Source: Heloderma charlesbogerti
Taxonomy: Eukaryota > Chordata > Lepidosauria > Squamata > Helodermatidae
DNA: 64,000 nucleotides
Assembly (NCBI GenBank): GCA_026122225.1
Contig: JANEZZ010002667.1
Coordinates: 558,001 to 622,000 of the forward strand
Reading direction: 5' to 3'
In this document: positions 45,879 through 57,097 of the stretch, piece after piece
Layout of the letters: each line of letters opens with the position of its first letter
Numbering within the stretch: position 1 is the first letter of the stretch
Translations under genes and position numbers: made by a program
Notes under the pieces: model-generated
Seen by the model: the letters and a program-made list of their open reading frames with translations, nothing else
The model's database searches: none
What the model was told of the DNA's origin: nothing

Positions 45879-48149
45879 TGCAGGGTACAATCAGTAGCTG
45901 CAGGAGTGCAGTCCGGGGTCACTGTGAGCTGGAATCAGCCTTGGAACCTGCTTTCCTGACTAAGGTTCAGACCTTGAATAGTTAAAGTACCCAGAACCTT
46001 CAGCTTGCAAAACATATGTTCTGTCACTGAGTCATGGGCCCTGCGCAGAGACCTTTTTCCTCATTATTGTATTGAGTACAGACAGAACACAGTTTCCTGG
46101 GAACAGGAACGCTTCAGTCTTCCAGGTCAGTAGAAATGGTCTCAAAGATAGCTTGACCCTGGGACTTCTTGCTGTGGTAATCAGCATCTTGGAGCAATCT
46201 TATCAATTACTGTTCCACACAGCACTTTGGTTGGGAGTCCCTGGAAGGTAAAAAGAGAATAAACCCAGTAGCACATAGCCATGACATAGGTTCAGGAGAA
46301 GAGGAAAGATCCAGCAGGGTGCTACCACTACTGGTAATGAAGTTGCGCTAGCAGAAACCGAAGCTTACACAACATCAAAAGTGCTTGCTAGTGCAACAAG
46401 ATTAATAGGAAACCTGTCATGCTAGGAAGCGCTATTGATATTGTACAAGCGTTGGTTTCCTCTGGCAAAACATCAGTAGTGCTAACAGCAGCACACTGCT
46501 AGATCCTTTCTATAGTTATTCATTTTTATCTACCTAAGATACCCATCATGCAAGGTCTGCTGACTTCTGCTTTTGGCAAGAAAGAAAGAATGGCTCTTGC
46601 CTTTTCCTTTTTCTGTTGAAGCAGTTATGGGTTAGGAAGTGGACCAGGCATATAAGCTAAGGAGACCATAACCATTGTCTTGGAGCAGAGCTCTGCCTAA
46701 ATGGCCCTTTCATTTCCCTCAGTGGGCTATAACGTGGTTGAATTGTACTAGGCTGCAAACAGTTCTGAATGATCCATATTGGTCAGATGTATTTGTGGTA
46801 TATGCGTTTATTTATATGTACTGAACAGCGTAATGAGTTACACTTTTAGAATGTAATTAGCTTAAGTAGAGTTTTTAATCTTTTATTTGGTAAAAATTTT
46901 GTGCTTATTCCAAAAATGTGGCCTAATAGTTAAATTAATATTGGCTATTGCATTAAGATACAGTACATTAACAAAACTAATTAAATTAATTTGTGTGGAA
47001 AATGGTGTATGCATTCTTGACCTGCTAAAAGAGAAAATATGAGTTATAGCGCTCTTTCATGTGGTTGAATGTGACTTCCTTGCTTTTGTTTAGGGAGTAT
47101 TCTTTCCACTTATGATTGTTGTTTTCAACCATTTCCTCTTAAAAAGATACAGCAACTGGGTTGATATGTATGAATATGAAACTATAAAATTCTGTGTATA
47201 TCTTGTATTTCTAGCTTCAGTTTGGTGACATTAGCTGTGGAGTGGGTTAAATTACTAACATAGTGAAGTGGGATTACTGCATGTTAGATTTAAAAGTGTG
47301 TTAGGAAATGAAATAAGGCTGCAGCTTGGAAAAGGTATGTATAAATAAGACTTGACATTTCCTTCTTCTGCCTCCTGGCAAAGCCTCATGCCATTTTGAT
47401 TTACAGATTATTATCTTCAGGGTTTTGATGAGACTTAAAACTGTCCTCTCTTGCTCTAGAAAAATCCACAAAGCTCATTGGTAGAGAGTCAAACCAGCCT
47501 CTGGCATTAGAAAGTCTCTCTTACTGAAAGGCAGGCTTTTGCTGCCTATGAGATCATCAGAGAGATAAAAGCCTAAAAGCTCATCCAAGTTACGTCCTTG
47601 GCCCTCCTGGAAATTAACTTTCTGGTGACAGCCTGCATATGTAAACATTAATAAATAAGCTTTTCGTTTGAAAAAAAAAAATCTGTCGTACTTATCCTGT
47701 CAGTTGTAGCTTATTTTGGATTGCATTTTATGTCACCTTATCTATTCCTCCTTATTCCTGTTCTTACCACAACAAGTTTATATTTATTTAATGCTTTTTT
47801 TCTCCCATTTCTGCCATTCTCAGCAATAAAAAAATCCTATTGTTTTGCTCAGGCCAGATGCCTTTAAACCCCTTTTCAAAACCCTCCCATCTTCCTGAAG
47901 GTTTGTCCAAGTCTGCCATGGACAAACACATTCAATGCTGTCAGCAGTCAGATCATTCTATGGTAGTCATTTCTAAAATTTATAAGTCACAGTGTTCTCT
48001 TCATTCACTTAAATAGTGCCCTTATAGTGGTTCTGTTAAAAAGCCAGGAACAATTGTGCTTCTCTTCTTGATGTCCTTAAGTTAAGCACTCAGTGCATTG
48101 CTGATGCTAAATACTGGAATAATCACCAGCACAATTATTTATTATAATG

Positions 48150-48264
48150 CAGTGAGCAATCTGTGGCCCACGAAATGTAGATTCTTACAACTCTCAACAT
48201 CCTTACAATTGGCCATGCTGGCTAGGGCTGATTGGAGTTGTAGGCTGCAGGTTGCCCATTATTG
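48150..48264. repeat. hAT MITE, diverged
   Basis: 'gcaatctgtggcccacgaaatgtagattcttacaactctcaacatcc...tggccatgctggctagggctgattggagttgtag' aligns to the family at 42838-42975. Confidence 0.5.
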
Positions 48265-48362
48265 TTGGATGCAGATTTAGTCATAGTGGACCCATTGAAA
48301 TCAGTGTGACTTACTCTTGATTTCAATGGACCTACCCTAAGTATAACTAAATCTGCATCCAA
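48265..48362. repeat. 98-bp palindromic MITE
   Basis: Ends TTGGATGCAGATTTAGT and ACTAAATCTGCATCCAA are perfect inverted repeats of 17 bp. Inner arms 'ccattgaaatcagtg' and 'ttgatttcaatgg' also pair. Superfamily unknown; no clear duplication. Confidence 0.65.
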
Positions 48363-49228
48363 ACCTATATTTCTACAACAATCTGAGGTAATTATTCAGC
48401 AACAACTTAGGGTATTTTATACATAGTGTTTTTTTATTTCTGGAATTAAATGTGTACATTTATTATCATATTTTGGTGAGTGTACCTGTGTGGGAATCTA
48501 CTGACAAGTTCAATTTCTCTATATTTGCACAGATAAAGTGTCTATATGTGTGAAGCAGGCCGTAAACCAGCAATATTCCGGTTGATTTGGGTATAATTTA
48601 AGTGGTCACCCACTTGAGCCTTGCATTTTATATCTAGGAATTTAAGAGCACCATAAATGTGTGCTTTTGATGGTGTTATTGCATAAATGGATATTGGATA
48701 TTGTAATGGCAGAGTATTACATAAATGTCTTTATTCATGTGTATAGAACTACACTTGCAAGAGCAAGCAATGGAGAACTGGACATGAAGACTGGGGTGAA
48801 ACAGCCCACAACTTTATTGGAGTAACATCGGGAGTTCATCTGATCAAATGAGAAATCCAAGGTGAGCTGGCGTAGATAATCATTTGAGAATGCTCAGATG
48901 AGCTCTCTCTATGGTTTTAACTTAAAAAGCAGTAATTTCTGCTTTTTAAAAAGAAAGGAAACGGTAGCATGAGGTAGGCTCACCGTTGGAACTGTGTGCA
49001 ACCACTGCTGGTTGTACCATACTGTGACTACCTAGAACATCAGTCCCACTTATGTATTACACCATTCTGGATATCCTGTCATTCTCCATTTTACTGAGAT
49101 CCCCTGTGCCACCTCTTGGTATCAGTTCACTCTCCCTCACTCTGCTTGTATTTTTCCACATCTGCATTAGCTCTTTTGCCAGAACCAAGACAGATAAATT
49201 CAATCAATTAAAACTATTGTAACCTAGT

Positions 49229-50040
49229 GTCAGGTTTCTAACTGTCATGCTTGACCCAGGCCAACATGACTTGTTGGATGACAGTCTGGAGATCTTGGGA
49301 TTCCAACAACCCTGTGCATCATCCTGACACTGACACCCCTAGAACCTCCAAGGAAGCTACACTGGATCCTCCAGTACTGTTGGACACTGAGGAATCCCTG
49401 AGGACCATACATCCCCTATAGAGTCTGAGAGGGAGGCCAAGCATCTGCCCAGCCCTAGAGTGCACCAGCACCAGAAGGTGGCGGCACAGGCCGCCACCCT
49501 GAGGCAAAGCGTGTGCCTCAAGAATCACAGCAACTGGGCTCCTAATGAGTGAAGGACTCCTCAGGAGGACAATGAGAACTTCTTACACAAGCCTGTGATG
49601 AACTTCAGCTGAGTGCTGGGTGGGGCTCTGGAAGCTCTGGCTATATCAGCTCTCAGTTGGAACTTGAGAGGTACTAGAAACAACAGCTTACCTCAGTTTC
49701 CAGTGCCGTGAGCCCTTGTTTCTCTGACCTCGCTCCATGACTCAGCCTTTATGTGACTTACCTTTGGACTCTTACTTGACTCTGCATCTTGACTGTGTTT
49801 GTATCTGACCACTTACCTATGTTTGGACCTTGACTATGCCTCAGATCTTTATCTTGGAACACTCCCTCTTGCCTGGTAATACTGTGTCTTTATCATTACC
49901 TGTATACTGGCTACTCCTGTCCAGAACCGCTCTCTTGCTGAACTGATACCTCTGTGCTTGACCTTTTGCTTGTTTCTTGACTCGCCATTGGATTCCCCCT
50001 CCCCATCCAGAGTCAGACCCAGCCTAATTGGGCCATCTAG
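49229..50040 (+). repeat. Possible degraded LTR
   Basis: Starts TGTCAGGTTTC, and 49700-49990 is a string of 'ttgact', 'ttggac' and 'ctgac' words, a composition I associate with squamate Gypsy-type LTRs. The 3' end and a target duplication could not be placed. Short frames inside have no domain. Confidence 0.3.
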
Positions 50041-52339
50041 GCCCTATGAGGAATGCCCCAAAGAAGACAAATAACCAGGCAATCCCATCAGCCAGTCAGA
50101 GCTCTACTCTTATAAAGAGCAGCCATCCAAAGCCCTGTGTGCTCTTTCATTCATTTGGGTGGGCTGTGCCCCTTCTTGCATGGACACCCTCCTAAGGCAG
50201 GATTTGGGCTTATGTAGGCCCAATTCCCATTTTTAATATTTTTTATATAGGTGAAATTCCTAGGCTGTAAAGTCTCATAGGTTGTTGAGCGAATAGGCCT
50301 GAAGCCTCACAGTAGGGCCAGCCCTGCCATTAGATAGAGTGAGGCAGCCACTTTAACTGGATAATGCTGGGGGGTAGCAGATCTCTTCTGTCCATTTCCC
50401 TCTGTTGGAGGACAGAGCTGTGTGGGCCATGAGGCCTGTCCTGATTTCCTAAATTGGTCTGCTGCCCTCAGGTGTGATGGAGGTTATTATCCTATTTTGA
50501 GTATTGAAATAAGATTCAGCTGGCAGTCCAGTCACTTCTGTATGGGAAAGGGGGACACCATCCTGTCCTTCACCTTAGGCAACAAAATATCTTGTTGTGT
50601 CAGATGGCCTCATCCATTTAGGCCCTGTAGGAAAGGGAGAGGCGTCCATTTAAGAATATATTTCCTGTAGTTTTATCTTTCTAGGAATTTTGCGGTACGG
50701 TTTCCAAAACCTTTATTTTTCTTTAGCAGTTTCAGTCTTGATTTAGCAATTTTTTATATGTATAACGTCTTAAGCTAACACCGAGTATTTCCTGAACTAT
50801 TCAACACAAACACTTCTGTTTAAGTCTTTATAGAATTTTCCCAGCTGAGCTGTGAGACCTAAAGTTTGATTAAGGAGTGTATGCAAAGCAAAACATGCTA
50901 AGTAGCAAATAAAAAAGATATTCAAATATTTGCTAGGTTACCCAACATTTTGTTACGAGCATAAAATAGTCATTTAAATCCTAAAGCACGCTAACGTTTC
51001 AAGAGATACAGCTGCTGCAGCTCTCCCAATGTAGTATGGCAATTGCAAAATAGGTATTTGACAGTGTGTAGGCAGAATTATATTTTTCAGGATGTTTCAG
51101 GAAAGAGCCATATTTATCATTGTGCCCTGTTGTCAAGGTAACAGTGTTTCTTTGTTGGGTAGCATTCTTGGTAGGGAGCCTAATTTTCCCTTACCTAATT
51201 ATTGCTAGATATACATTTTCAATTAATGTTATGTCAGTTCTCTTGAACAACATCCAGGGACTTTCCCCACCCCACCCCTGGGGTTAGGGTCAAACTAGTG
51301 GAACAGCCCATGTCTTAGCCTGTGGGTTGTGCTGAATTCCTATCAAGTGTGTGAGTATGTGTGTGTGTGGATTTAAAGTGAAAGACAGGTCTAAGAGGAT
51401 GTTAAACCCTTCCTCTGGTAGCATTTGTCCTCAAAACTGACTCTCGCGGCCTTTTTTATCCCAAGGAGTTTACTTCTGGTCTTGGAGCCTCAACAGGACA
51501 ACGAGAGTTGGGGGAGTCAGTTTGAAGGGGAAGCATTGGTGTAGAAAGGATATCAGGAGCTGCTGGTGCTAGCATGTAGGAAACTTCTGTTCTGTGTGGG
51601 GCTGCCTTGTATTGACTTTGCCTGAACATCAAGGTTGTCTTGGCTCTGGATTCAGTTCTGGCTCCTACTTTATCCCGTTACTCATTTGGATTGGTCCTTG
51701 ATTCTGAGTCCCTGGTTCTGGTTTGAAGCTCTGGGCTCATCTCAGAAAGCTGCCTATAGCTCAGTCTTGACAAAGGGTTTGGCAGCCTCTTTCAGCTATG
51801 GTGTTACTCCCCCCCCCATTGGAATTAGGCACAAACGGTATGGGTCATGCCAATATAATGTCTAGTTTGTCCCTTGCATTCAGATGTTAGATTTAGGATA
51901 TTTCTAGACTGGAGCTTTTCTGTTGCCAATCTATACGGCTTTTAGAAAAGTAACGCTTCAATTGGTTTTTATTTCTAGTGAAGTTAATGCAATTACAGTC
52001 TATTATCCCTGCCCCAAGTATTTTCCTCATCCCATCCCTTTCCTACTATGCTGAATGCCACTATATTTAGGTTTCATGTTGCTCTGTTTCCCATGCACTG
52101 TGCTGCTCCCATTCTCTCTTCTTCCTTCTGAACCCTGCTCTCTGTCTAACGTTCTCTTGTCCAATCTTAAACATTCTCAGATTATGCTGCTGAGGCGTTT
52201 ACCTTGCTTTATGTTCCCTACAGCTCGTTCTGCTGGTTTTTCCGGCCTAGCTAATTCATGCTTCTCTGTATCTTGTTCTTGGCTGTCTCCTGAGGTCATG
52301 GCATTGGATGTGATCACAAAAAATGTCTCCCCCCCCCCC

Positions 52340-52800
52340 AAGTGTTTCTGTGAAGGTTTGAAGCCTACAGAGGCAAGGAAAAGAAAAAGGTCATACCTAG
52401 AGGCCTGCAGGTTTTTGTTGGGAGGGGGTATCCCTGAGAGGAGTAGTTTTATGTCCCCAGTTAAGTTTCATTTCTTCAGCTTTAAAACAGTACTTTAGGT
52501 TTTGAGGGAGGAGGGTATATAAAAAGAGAGAGTTGGAATGACTAGAGCAGTAAGATCAGAGTCAGAGAGATCAGAGCATGAAAAGAGAGAAGGCAGAAGC
52601 AGCCTGGAGAAGTCTAAATGCAGCTAGGGTAAAGGAACTTGCATTTTGCAATGTTTATTTTATCTTAATGCCTTTTTTATCAGTCAGCTCTATTGTGTAA
52701 ATACCTTTAGTTGTGATTTGCTTGCTTTAATTTACCAATAAACTGTTGTGGTTAAACCCTGTGTCTAGAGTGTCAGTCACCCCACGACTACAGTTTAAAC
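52340..52800 (+). repeat. Possible LTR or stand-alone promoter (TATA and AATAAA)
   Basis: GGTATATAAAAAG at about 52514-52526 is a strong TATA box. AATAAA lies about 220 bp downstream (52737-52742), followed by a short GT-rich stretch. This spacing is that of an LTR R region. Sense to NEBL and about 1.6 kb upstream of the nebulette start codon. LTR ends and duplication were not found, so identity is open. Confidence 0.35.
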
Positions 52801-53839
52801 CCCACATTATTGGAAAGGGGAAGGTAAAAGAAGATGGGGCTCTTAAGGAGGCAAGAGATCCTTCAGGAGTTGCTCAGGGGGTTCAGATCCTAAGGGGAAC
52901 CTTGACAGTCTCCTATGAGGCAAGTGTCTCTGTCCTAATAATACAATGTGAGTGCATTGTAGCCCAAAAGGGACAGTCCAAGTAGTGAGATACACGAAGG
53001 AGAAATGGGGCAGAAAATACCAGGATGATGAAAGTGGAAGGTCCTGTTTCCATGACAAATTCAGCATGTGGTGGCCACGGGAAGATTTTAGTCCAGGGTG
53101 AGCCACTTATATGTTCTTGTGCTTCATTTGGTTTTTGATTTTGCTTCGGAAGGCCCTGAGTAGATGCGGCAAGAACTGGGAAACACTGCTGAGTACTGGG
53201 TGTTCTCCTGGAATGATATTTTCAGAGCTTCCAGAAAACAGGACCAATCCCAAAGAAGGAGGAACAGAAAAAAAATGGGTCTGCAGCAGGTTCATGTGAG
53301 GGAAAGGGAGTGCAGGGCAGGTAGGACAAGCTACTGGAGCATTTCCAGCTCTGCAATCTGGTGCTTAGTCCATGACACCAACACACAGTACTCTAATGCT
53401 GTCTTGGCTGTGGTCCCAATGCCAGTATTGCACCACTGAAATTGTTCTGAAGAATCAGAATTTTCTGAATCATTACAATAAACTTTAGAAGGTTTTCTGG
53501 GGTATGCATTTACAGTATCATTTCAACTTGTTAAGCAGACCAGGTTTCTTTGTTTAAAGTGACAGGAGTGCTTTCAGCAAAATGTGTTAAAATTTAATGT
53601 GGGCTTATTCTATAGTTAAATTCTTAAACTTGAACTATATGGCTTCCTGGAAAACTGGAGATATATCAGAGTTATGCTTGCTGTTTCTATGCAAGCCTTT
53701 GCAATGCGTAGTGAGCTTTTGTCATAGTTGGTCAAGGATCTCTGATATTTTAAATGTCAGAGCTTGTCAGATTGTTCACGGAATTTCTGAGTTGTCTTAA
53801 TTTTGTAATCCTGTTGTTTAAGTTTCAAAGTCCATATAG

Positions 53840-54119
53840 CTTGATATTTTCCTTAAATATATCTGCTTGGTTGCAAGATGGTATTAACTATTTTTGTTTT
53901 AAGAATGGCCACTAGCAAGGGCATCTGTGACACCTTTCACTCAACTCTTGTGCTGCATTTTTCAGATAAGACCTTTCAAGCGCTGCCTAAATAAGGAAGA
54001 AACCATGGGGAGTCTCAGCTTGCCATAAGACAAGAGTGGCACAGGCATTCAACAAGTTGTGCAGAGCACAAGCTATTTTGCCTTACTGAACTTTGCTGTT
54101 TTTCTAACAAAACAAAAAA
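53840..54119 (+). promoter_or_regulatory. NEBL: Candidate nebulette (muscle) promoter and 5' UTR
   Basis: It lies directly upstream of the nebulette start codon. Visible motifs: TTAAATATATC (about 53853, TATA/MEF2-like), AGATAAG (53964-53970, GATA site), CTAAATAAGG (53987-53996, CArG-like, CYW6GG). GATA and CArG sites fit a heart promoter, but such short motifs occur by chance. The transcription start cannot be placed from sequence. The LASP2 transcript uses a different promoter outside the window. Confidence 0.5.
54005..54028 (+). other. Possible upstream ORF (7 codons) in nebulette 5' UTR
   Basis: AACCATGGG is a strong start context (A at -3, G at +4). It opens seven codons (MGSLSLP) and stops at TAA, 91 bp before the nebulette ATG and in another frame. 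It matters only if transcription starts upstream of 54005. Confidence 0.4.
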
Positions 54120-54188
54120 ATGAGAATGCCTTTTCAGGAATCAAGAGAGAATGAAGAAGAGGAGGAGGAAGAGGAAGATGATGCACAG
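54120..54188 (+). CDS. NEBL: NEBL exon: nebulette isoform first coding exon
   Basis: Encodes 23 residues, MRMPFQESRENE followed by eight or so glutamates and DDAQ: the acidic N-terminus of nebulette, which in human as I recall it begins MRVP and has a similar Glu-rich stretch ending in Q before VFYKP. The start ATG follows an A-rich stretch (A at -3). The exon ends at CAG (54186-54188). The next two bases are GC, giving CAG|GCAGGT, a GC-type donor. The nearest GT donors (54193 region, 54210 region) would be phase 1 and would shift exon 2 out of frame. The GAA/GAG run is coding and may vary in length between individuals. Confidence 0.85.
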
Positions 54189-54280
54189 GCAGGTGGCTCA
54201 GACACGTTCTGTAAAGTTCTGAAGGATGCATTATGTGATTTGTATTCATTTTTTGGAATTCTTTCCTCTTTCTACTCTAG
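54189..54280 (+). other. NEBL: Short 92-bp candidate GC-AG intron in nebulette
   Basis: The donor is GCAGGT and the acceptor is TTTCTACTCTAG with a good pyrimidine tract. At 92 nt it is not a multiple of three. If retained, the reading frame runs on to a stop at 54342-54344 and loses the nebulin repeats. Removal gives a join that matches the known nebulette order (DDAQ then VFLKP). Confidence 0.7.
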
Positions 54281-54352
54281 GTGTTCCTTAAGCCTGTTGT
54301 TAAGGACAGAAACATGGAACTTGCTAGGAGGTGTACTGAAATGATAAGTGAT
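54281..54352 (+). CDS. NEBL: NEBL exon: nebulette second coding exon
   Basis: 72 nt, phase 0-0, 24 residues: VFLKPVVKDRNMELARRC then TEMISD. It corresponds to the segment just before the first nebulin repeat of nebulette (VFYKP...MELARKC...ISD). The ISD end completes the SDxxYK-type motif with the YK of the next exon, as in nebulin repeats. Acceptor CTCTAG; donor GTAAGT is a consensus site. No disruption. Confidence 0.92.
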
Positions 54353-54889
54353 GTAAGTAAAGGTTTCCAGTGGTCTTTTAATTCCTTATTGTGTGCTTAT
54401 GTTTCTAGTAGCTGTCGTGTTTAAATATTACCTCAAGCAAGCATCCAAAACTCTGATAGAAATTAGTTCCTGAAAAATAGGTATGCATGTGTGTGAAAGG
54501 GCTGGACGTTTTACTTTAAAATGACATTGTTGGTCCAGTTTTTGTCCTTTTAGTCTTCTGCTTTTCTTTTTCTGTAATTCATTTGTAATCTCTCAGTAGA
54601 AGCTTAATTCAGAGTACATTGATATACTTGGACAGAATTTAAAATAATGTAATGCACACCCAAATCATTTAGAAGCTGACTTTAAAGTGGCATAATAAGT
54701 GATGAGTTTAAGCATTTAGTGGCTCTCACCCACTTTTCTTAGGCTAGCCTTGAATATTGGTTTCTGGAATGTTAACACCTTCTAATTTAAATATAAGGTT
54801 AAAAAAACCCTAAAGATCACATCCACAATATTTTGGGTTATGGTTGAGGTACATTTCCCAGTTGGAGCTTCTATAATTTAGAGCAGTTG

Positions 54890-55195
54890 AGTCTCCGGGC
54901 CAGTTGGCATGAACAACTCATCCTGAGTTAATTTCCCTGCGAGAGCTGCAATGCGGGCCAGCCGCCATTATGAATATGCAAGCCCCGGCCAGGGGTTGAT
55001 GTGGCTTGTTGTGTCATCTGAACCTAGGCAGCAGGAGTTATTTGAGGGTTAAAAAGCCCTCACATAACCCTAAAGTAGACCTGGCCAGGGCTTGCATGTT
55101 CATAATGGCAGACGGGACGCACCACGCTGCTCCAAGGATTAATTAACCCATATTGGGCTGTCATGTCATCTGAACCCAGTCTCTGCCTCAAAAAG
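54890..55195. repeat. Palindromic non-autonomous DNA element, about 300 bp
   Basis: Arms GCCGCCATTATGAATATGCAAGC and GCTTGCATGTTCATAATGGC pair, and the outer parts 'ctgagttaatt' and 'aattaaccca' pair more weakly. One side ends in GGGTTCAGATGACA on the minus strand. No target duplication found. Confidence 0.5.
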
Positions 55196-56223
55196 TTCAG
55201 CAGGTGGGTTTGAGGGAGAGCGCCTTTTTTGTGGTAGCACCTGAGCTGTAACATTCCCTCCCTAGGAGGCACCTCTGGCTGCTTCATTGTATAGTCCTTG
55301 CTGTTTGCTCAGAACATGGTTCTTCAGGAAGCCTTTGGGGAACTGGGGAAATTGATTATCAGTGGTCATTATTGCTGTCCCCCTCCCCCCTTAGTTTTGA
55401 TTTGTTTTTGTTTTTTTTAAACTTACTTTCTGATAATGTATATGTGTTTTTAATTCTGTGACTTCACCAAAGTAGCCATAGGTCACACCATAACCTTTCA
55501 AGCTCTGTAATAGGGGGATAATAATATTGAGCAGTCTTGAGATAATATACTAAAAACAACTTGTACACTTAAAAATGCTTAACTTTGGCTGTATCATGCC
55601 CATATTATCCCTGTCCCCTTTTAAGCCCCACTGATTTTAATGGCACAGTTAATGGACTCTTTTCCGTTCAGATAAATCTGGGACTTAAACTGTGCTTAAC
55701 TTCGGATTGTGCCTGAAGTCGTTGTCTGGTGTTGATGCTTTTATTGCATATACAGAATTGGAAACTTGTCAGGCTCAGTATAGATAATATGAAGCAAAAT
55801 CGTTGCCTTCCACAAAAAGCCTTCTTCCTGTAGGCCATTGATTTTTTTTCTTCTGTAAAGTGTTTTTCACTGGTTTAATGGAACTCTGTTGGATTTCTGC
55901 CAGCATGAGCATAGTATTGATAACAAAAATGCTGAGATGTCCTCACCTACCCTCTTTGCATTTTTCTGTCCTGTTCCTAGCATTGACTCAAGTGTAGCGT
56001 CTCATTTTTTGAATGAGGTAAATATAAGGCACAAAGCGCAGGATGTTGCTTGAAAGGCTGCCAGTAATCTACTGAGCTGAATTTAAAATGGAGTGGAGTT
56101 GTTTTTTTCTGGAAGGAGTTCAGTTAATATACCGTTACTGGATGCGCTTAGGTACTAATGTATTCTCCCTCAAGTAAAAAAGGAAACAAAATGTAAAAGT
56201 AAAGCCTCGTTTCCCACACTGAA

Positions 56224-56242
56224 GAGAGAGAGAGAGAGAGAA
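56224..56242. repeat. (GA)n microsatellite
   Basis: GAAGAGAGAGAGAGAGAGAG run. Confidence 0.9.
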
Positions 56243-56309
56243 AGTGTTCCAGGTACCAGTCTATACTGGATAGCCATTCATTACCTTGGGAAATTATGAT
56301 AAAATCACT

Positions 56310-56400
56310 TGAAAAGGGTGGTTTAATCTTTGTAAACCATCCGGAGAGCTTTGGCTATTGGGCAGTATAGAAATGTAGTAGTAGTAGTAGTAGTAGTTAC
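56310..56400 (+). repeat. LINE 3' tail with (TAG)n
   Basis: 'tttgtaaaccatccggagagctttggctattgggcagtatagaaatg' followed by (TAG)n. It matches the L2-like 3' terminus at 63500-63550. Confidence 0.75.
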
Positions 56401-56567
56401 TGCTACTACTTTAGGGCTGTCGTCTGATTAAAGGAATCTTAGCCAATTAATTGTGTGAGTTCCAGTTGATTAAATATTTATAGGAACAAACCAATAATTT
56501 TCAAGAAAAAAAACTTTTTTTGTTCCTTTTTTAGATGATACGTGTATCTGTTGGAGGGACACCTCAT

Positions 56568-56904
56568 GGCTGGATCTGGACAATCCGTGGGGGAAACAAT
56601 GCAGTATCAGTTGTTTCCCCTGTGTGTGCTGGTCATGCAACCGGGATTACCCTGATTACCTGCACCATAGAGCAGCATGGCTGTAGTTACTTTTCACCCA
56701 CCCTACAGCCCCTACTGCAAGCTCTGGTTGTAGGGTGGGTAAAAGTCACTATGGCCATGTGGTGCACTGAGTTTGGACAACATGGCAACCTGTGACATGG
56801 CATGGGTAAGTAGGGTAATCCTGGTCAAGTGACCAGCATGCGCAGCGGTGGGGGAAACAACCGATGCTGTGTTGTTTCCTCTGCTGATTGTCTGAACCCA
56901 GCTA
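56568..56904. repeat. 337-bp palindromic non-autonomous DNA element
   Basis: The left arm (ctggatctggacaatc, GGGGGAAACAA, GTTGTTTCCCC, tgctggtca, GGATTACCCT) is matched in reverse by the right arm (AGGGTAATCC, tgaccagcatg, GGGGGAAACAAC, GTTGTTTCC, gattgtctgaacccag). The centre contains CCCACCCTACA / TGTAGGGTGGG-type pairing. Both arms are GTTGTTTCC nested inverted repeats. Class unknown. Confidence 0.6.
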
Positions 56905-56984
56905 TTATCTTTCAAGATGTTAAAAGAGGTATCCATTCTTGTGTGACAGTGAAGGGGGAGTGAATAAAGTTTAAATTAATTTTG

Positions 56985-57050
56985 TGCACTGCCCTGGAAT
57001 TTGTTAATGAAAGGCAGTATATCAATATTTTAAATAAATAGTTCAAAAAT
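56985..57050 (+). repeat. LINE/SINE 3' tail fragment
   Basis: 'gtgcactgccctggaatttg...gaaaggcagtatatcaatattttaaataaatag', typical of an L2/CR1-type 3' end, abutting BovB copy 3. Confidence 0.5.
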
Positions 57051-57097
57051 AAAGAAATAAAATGTACCATGCAAGCAACTGTTTTTAAATAATTGAT

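Larger units (their letters stand above)
4276..53839 (+). other. NEBL: Large NEBL intron between the LASP2 exon and the nebulette promoter
   Basis: About 50 kb without a recognisable host exon. Mobile elements are listed individually. Stretches where I see no feature, only unique AT-rich intron: 5100-5680, 5816-6375, 12470-13855, 14610-15180, 21870-22370, 25800-26825, 26930-27190, 27850-29880, 29940-30940, 31220-32585, 34395-35835, 35940-36470, 42230-42830, 42984-43440, 44500-44935, 44970-45630, 45880-48140, 48363-49225, 50060-52340, 52800-53839. The non-repetitive stretch 46600-47700 could hold enhancers, but that needs cross-species alignment. Confidence 0.7.

Noticed and set aside
54120..54344. 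A 74-codon ORF starting at the nebulette ATG read through the intron
   Set aside because: After codon 23 the sequence no longer resembles nebulette, while an in-frame exon 2 follows a good acceptor at 54281. The long frame is intron retention, not the protein.
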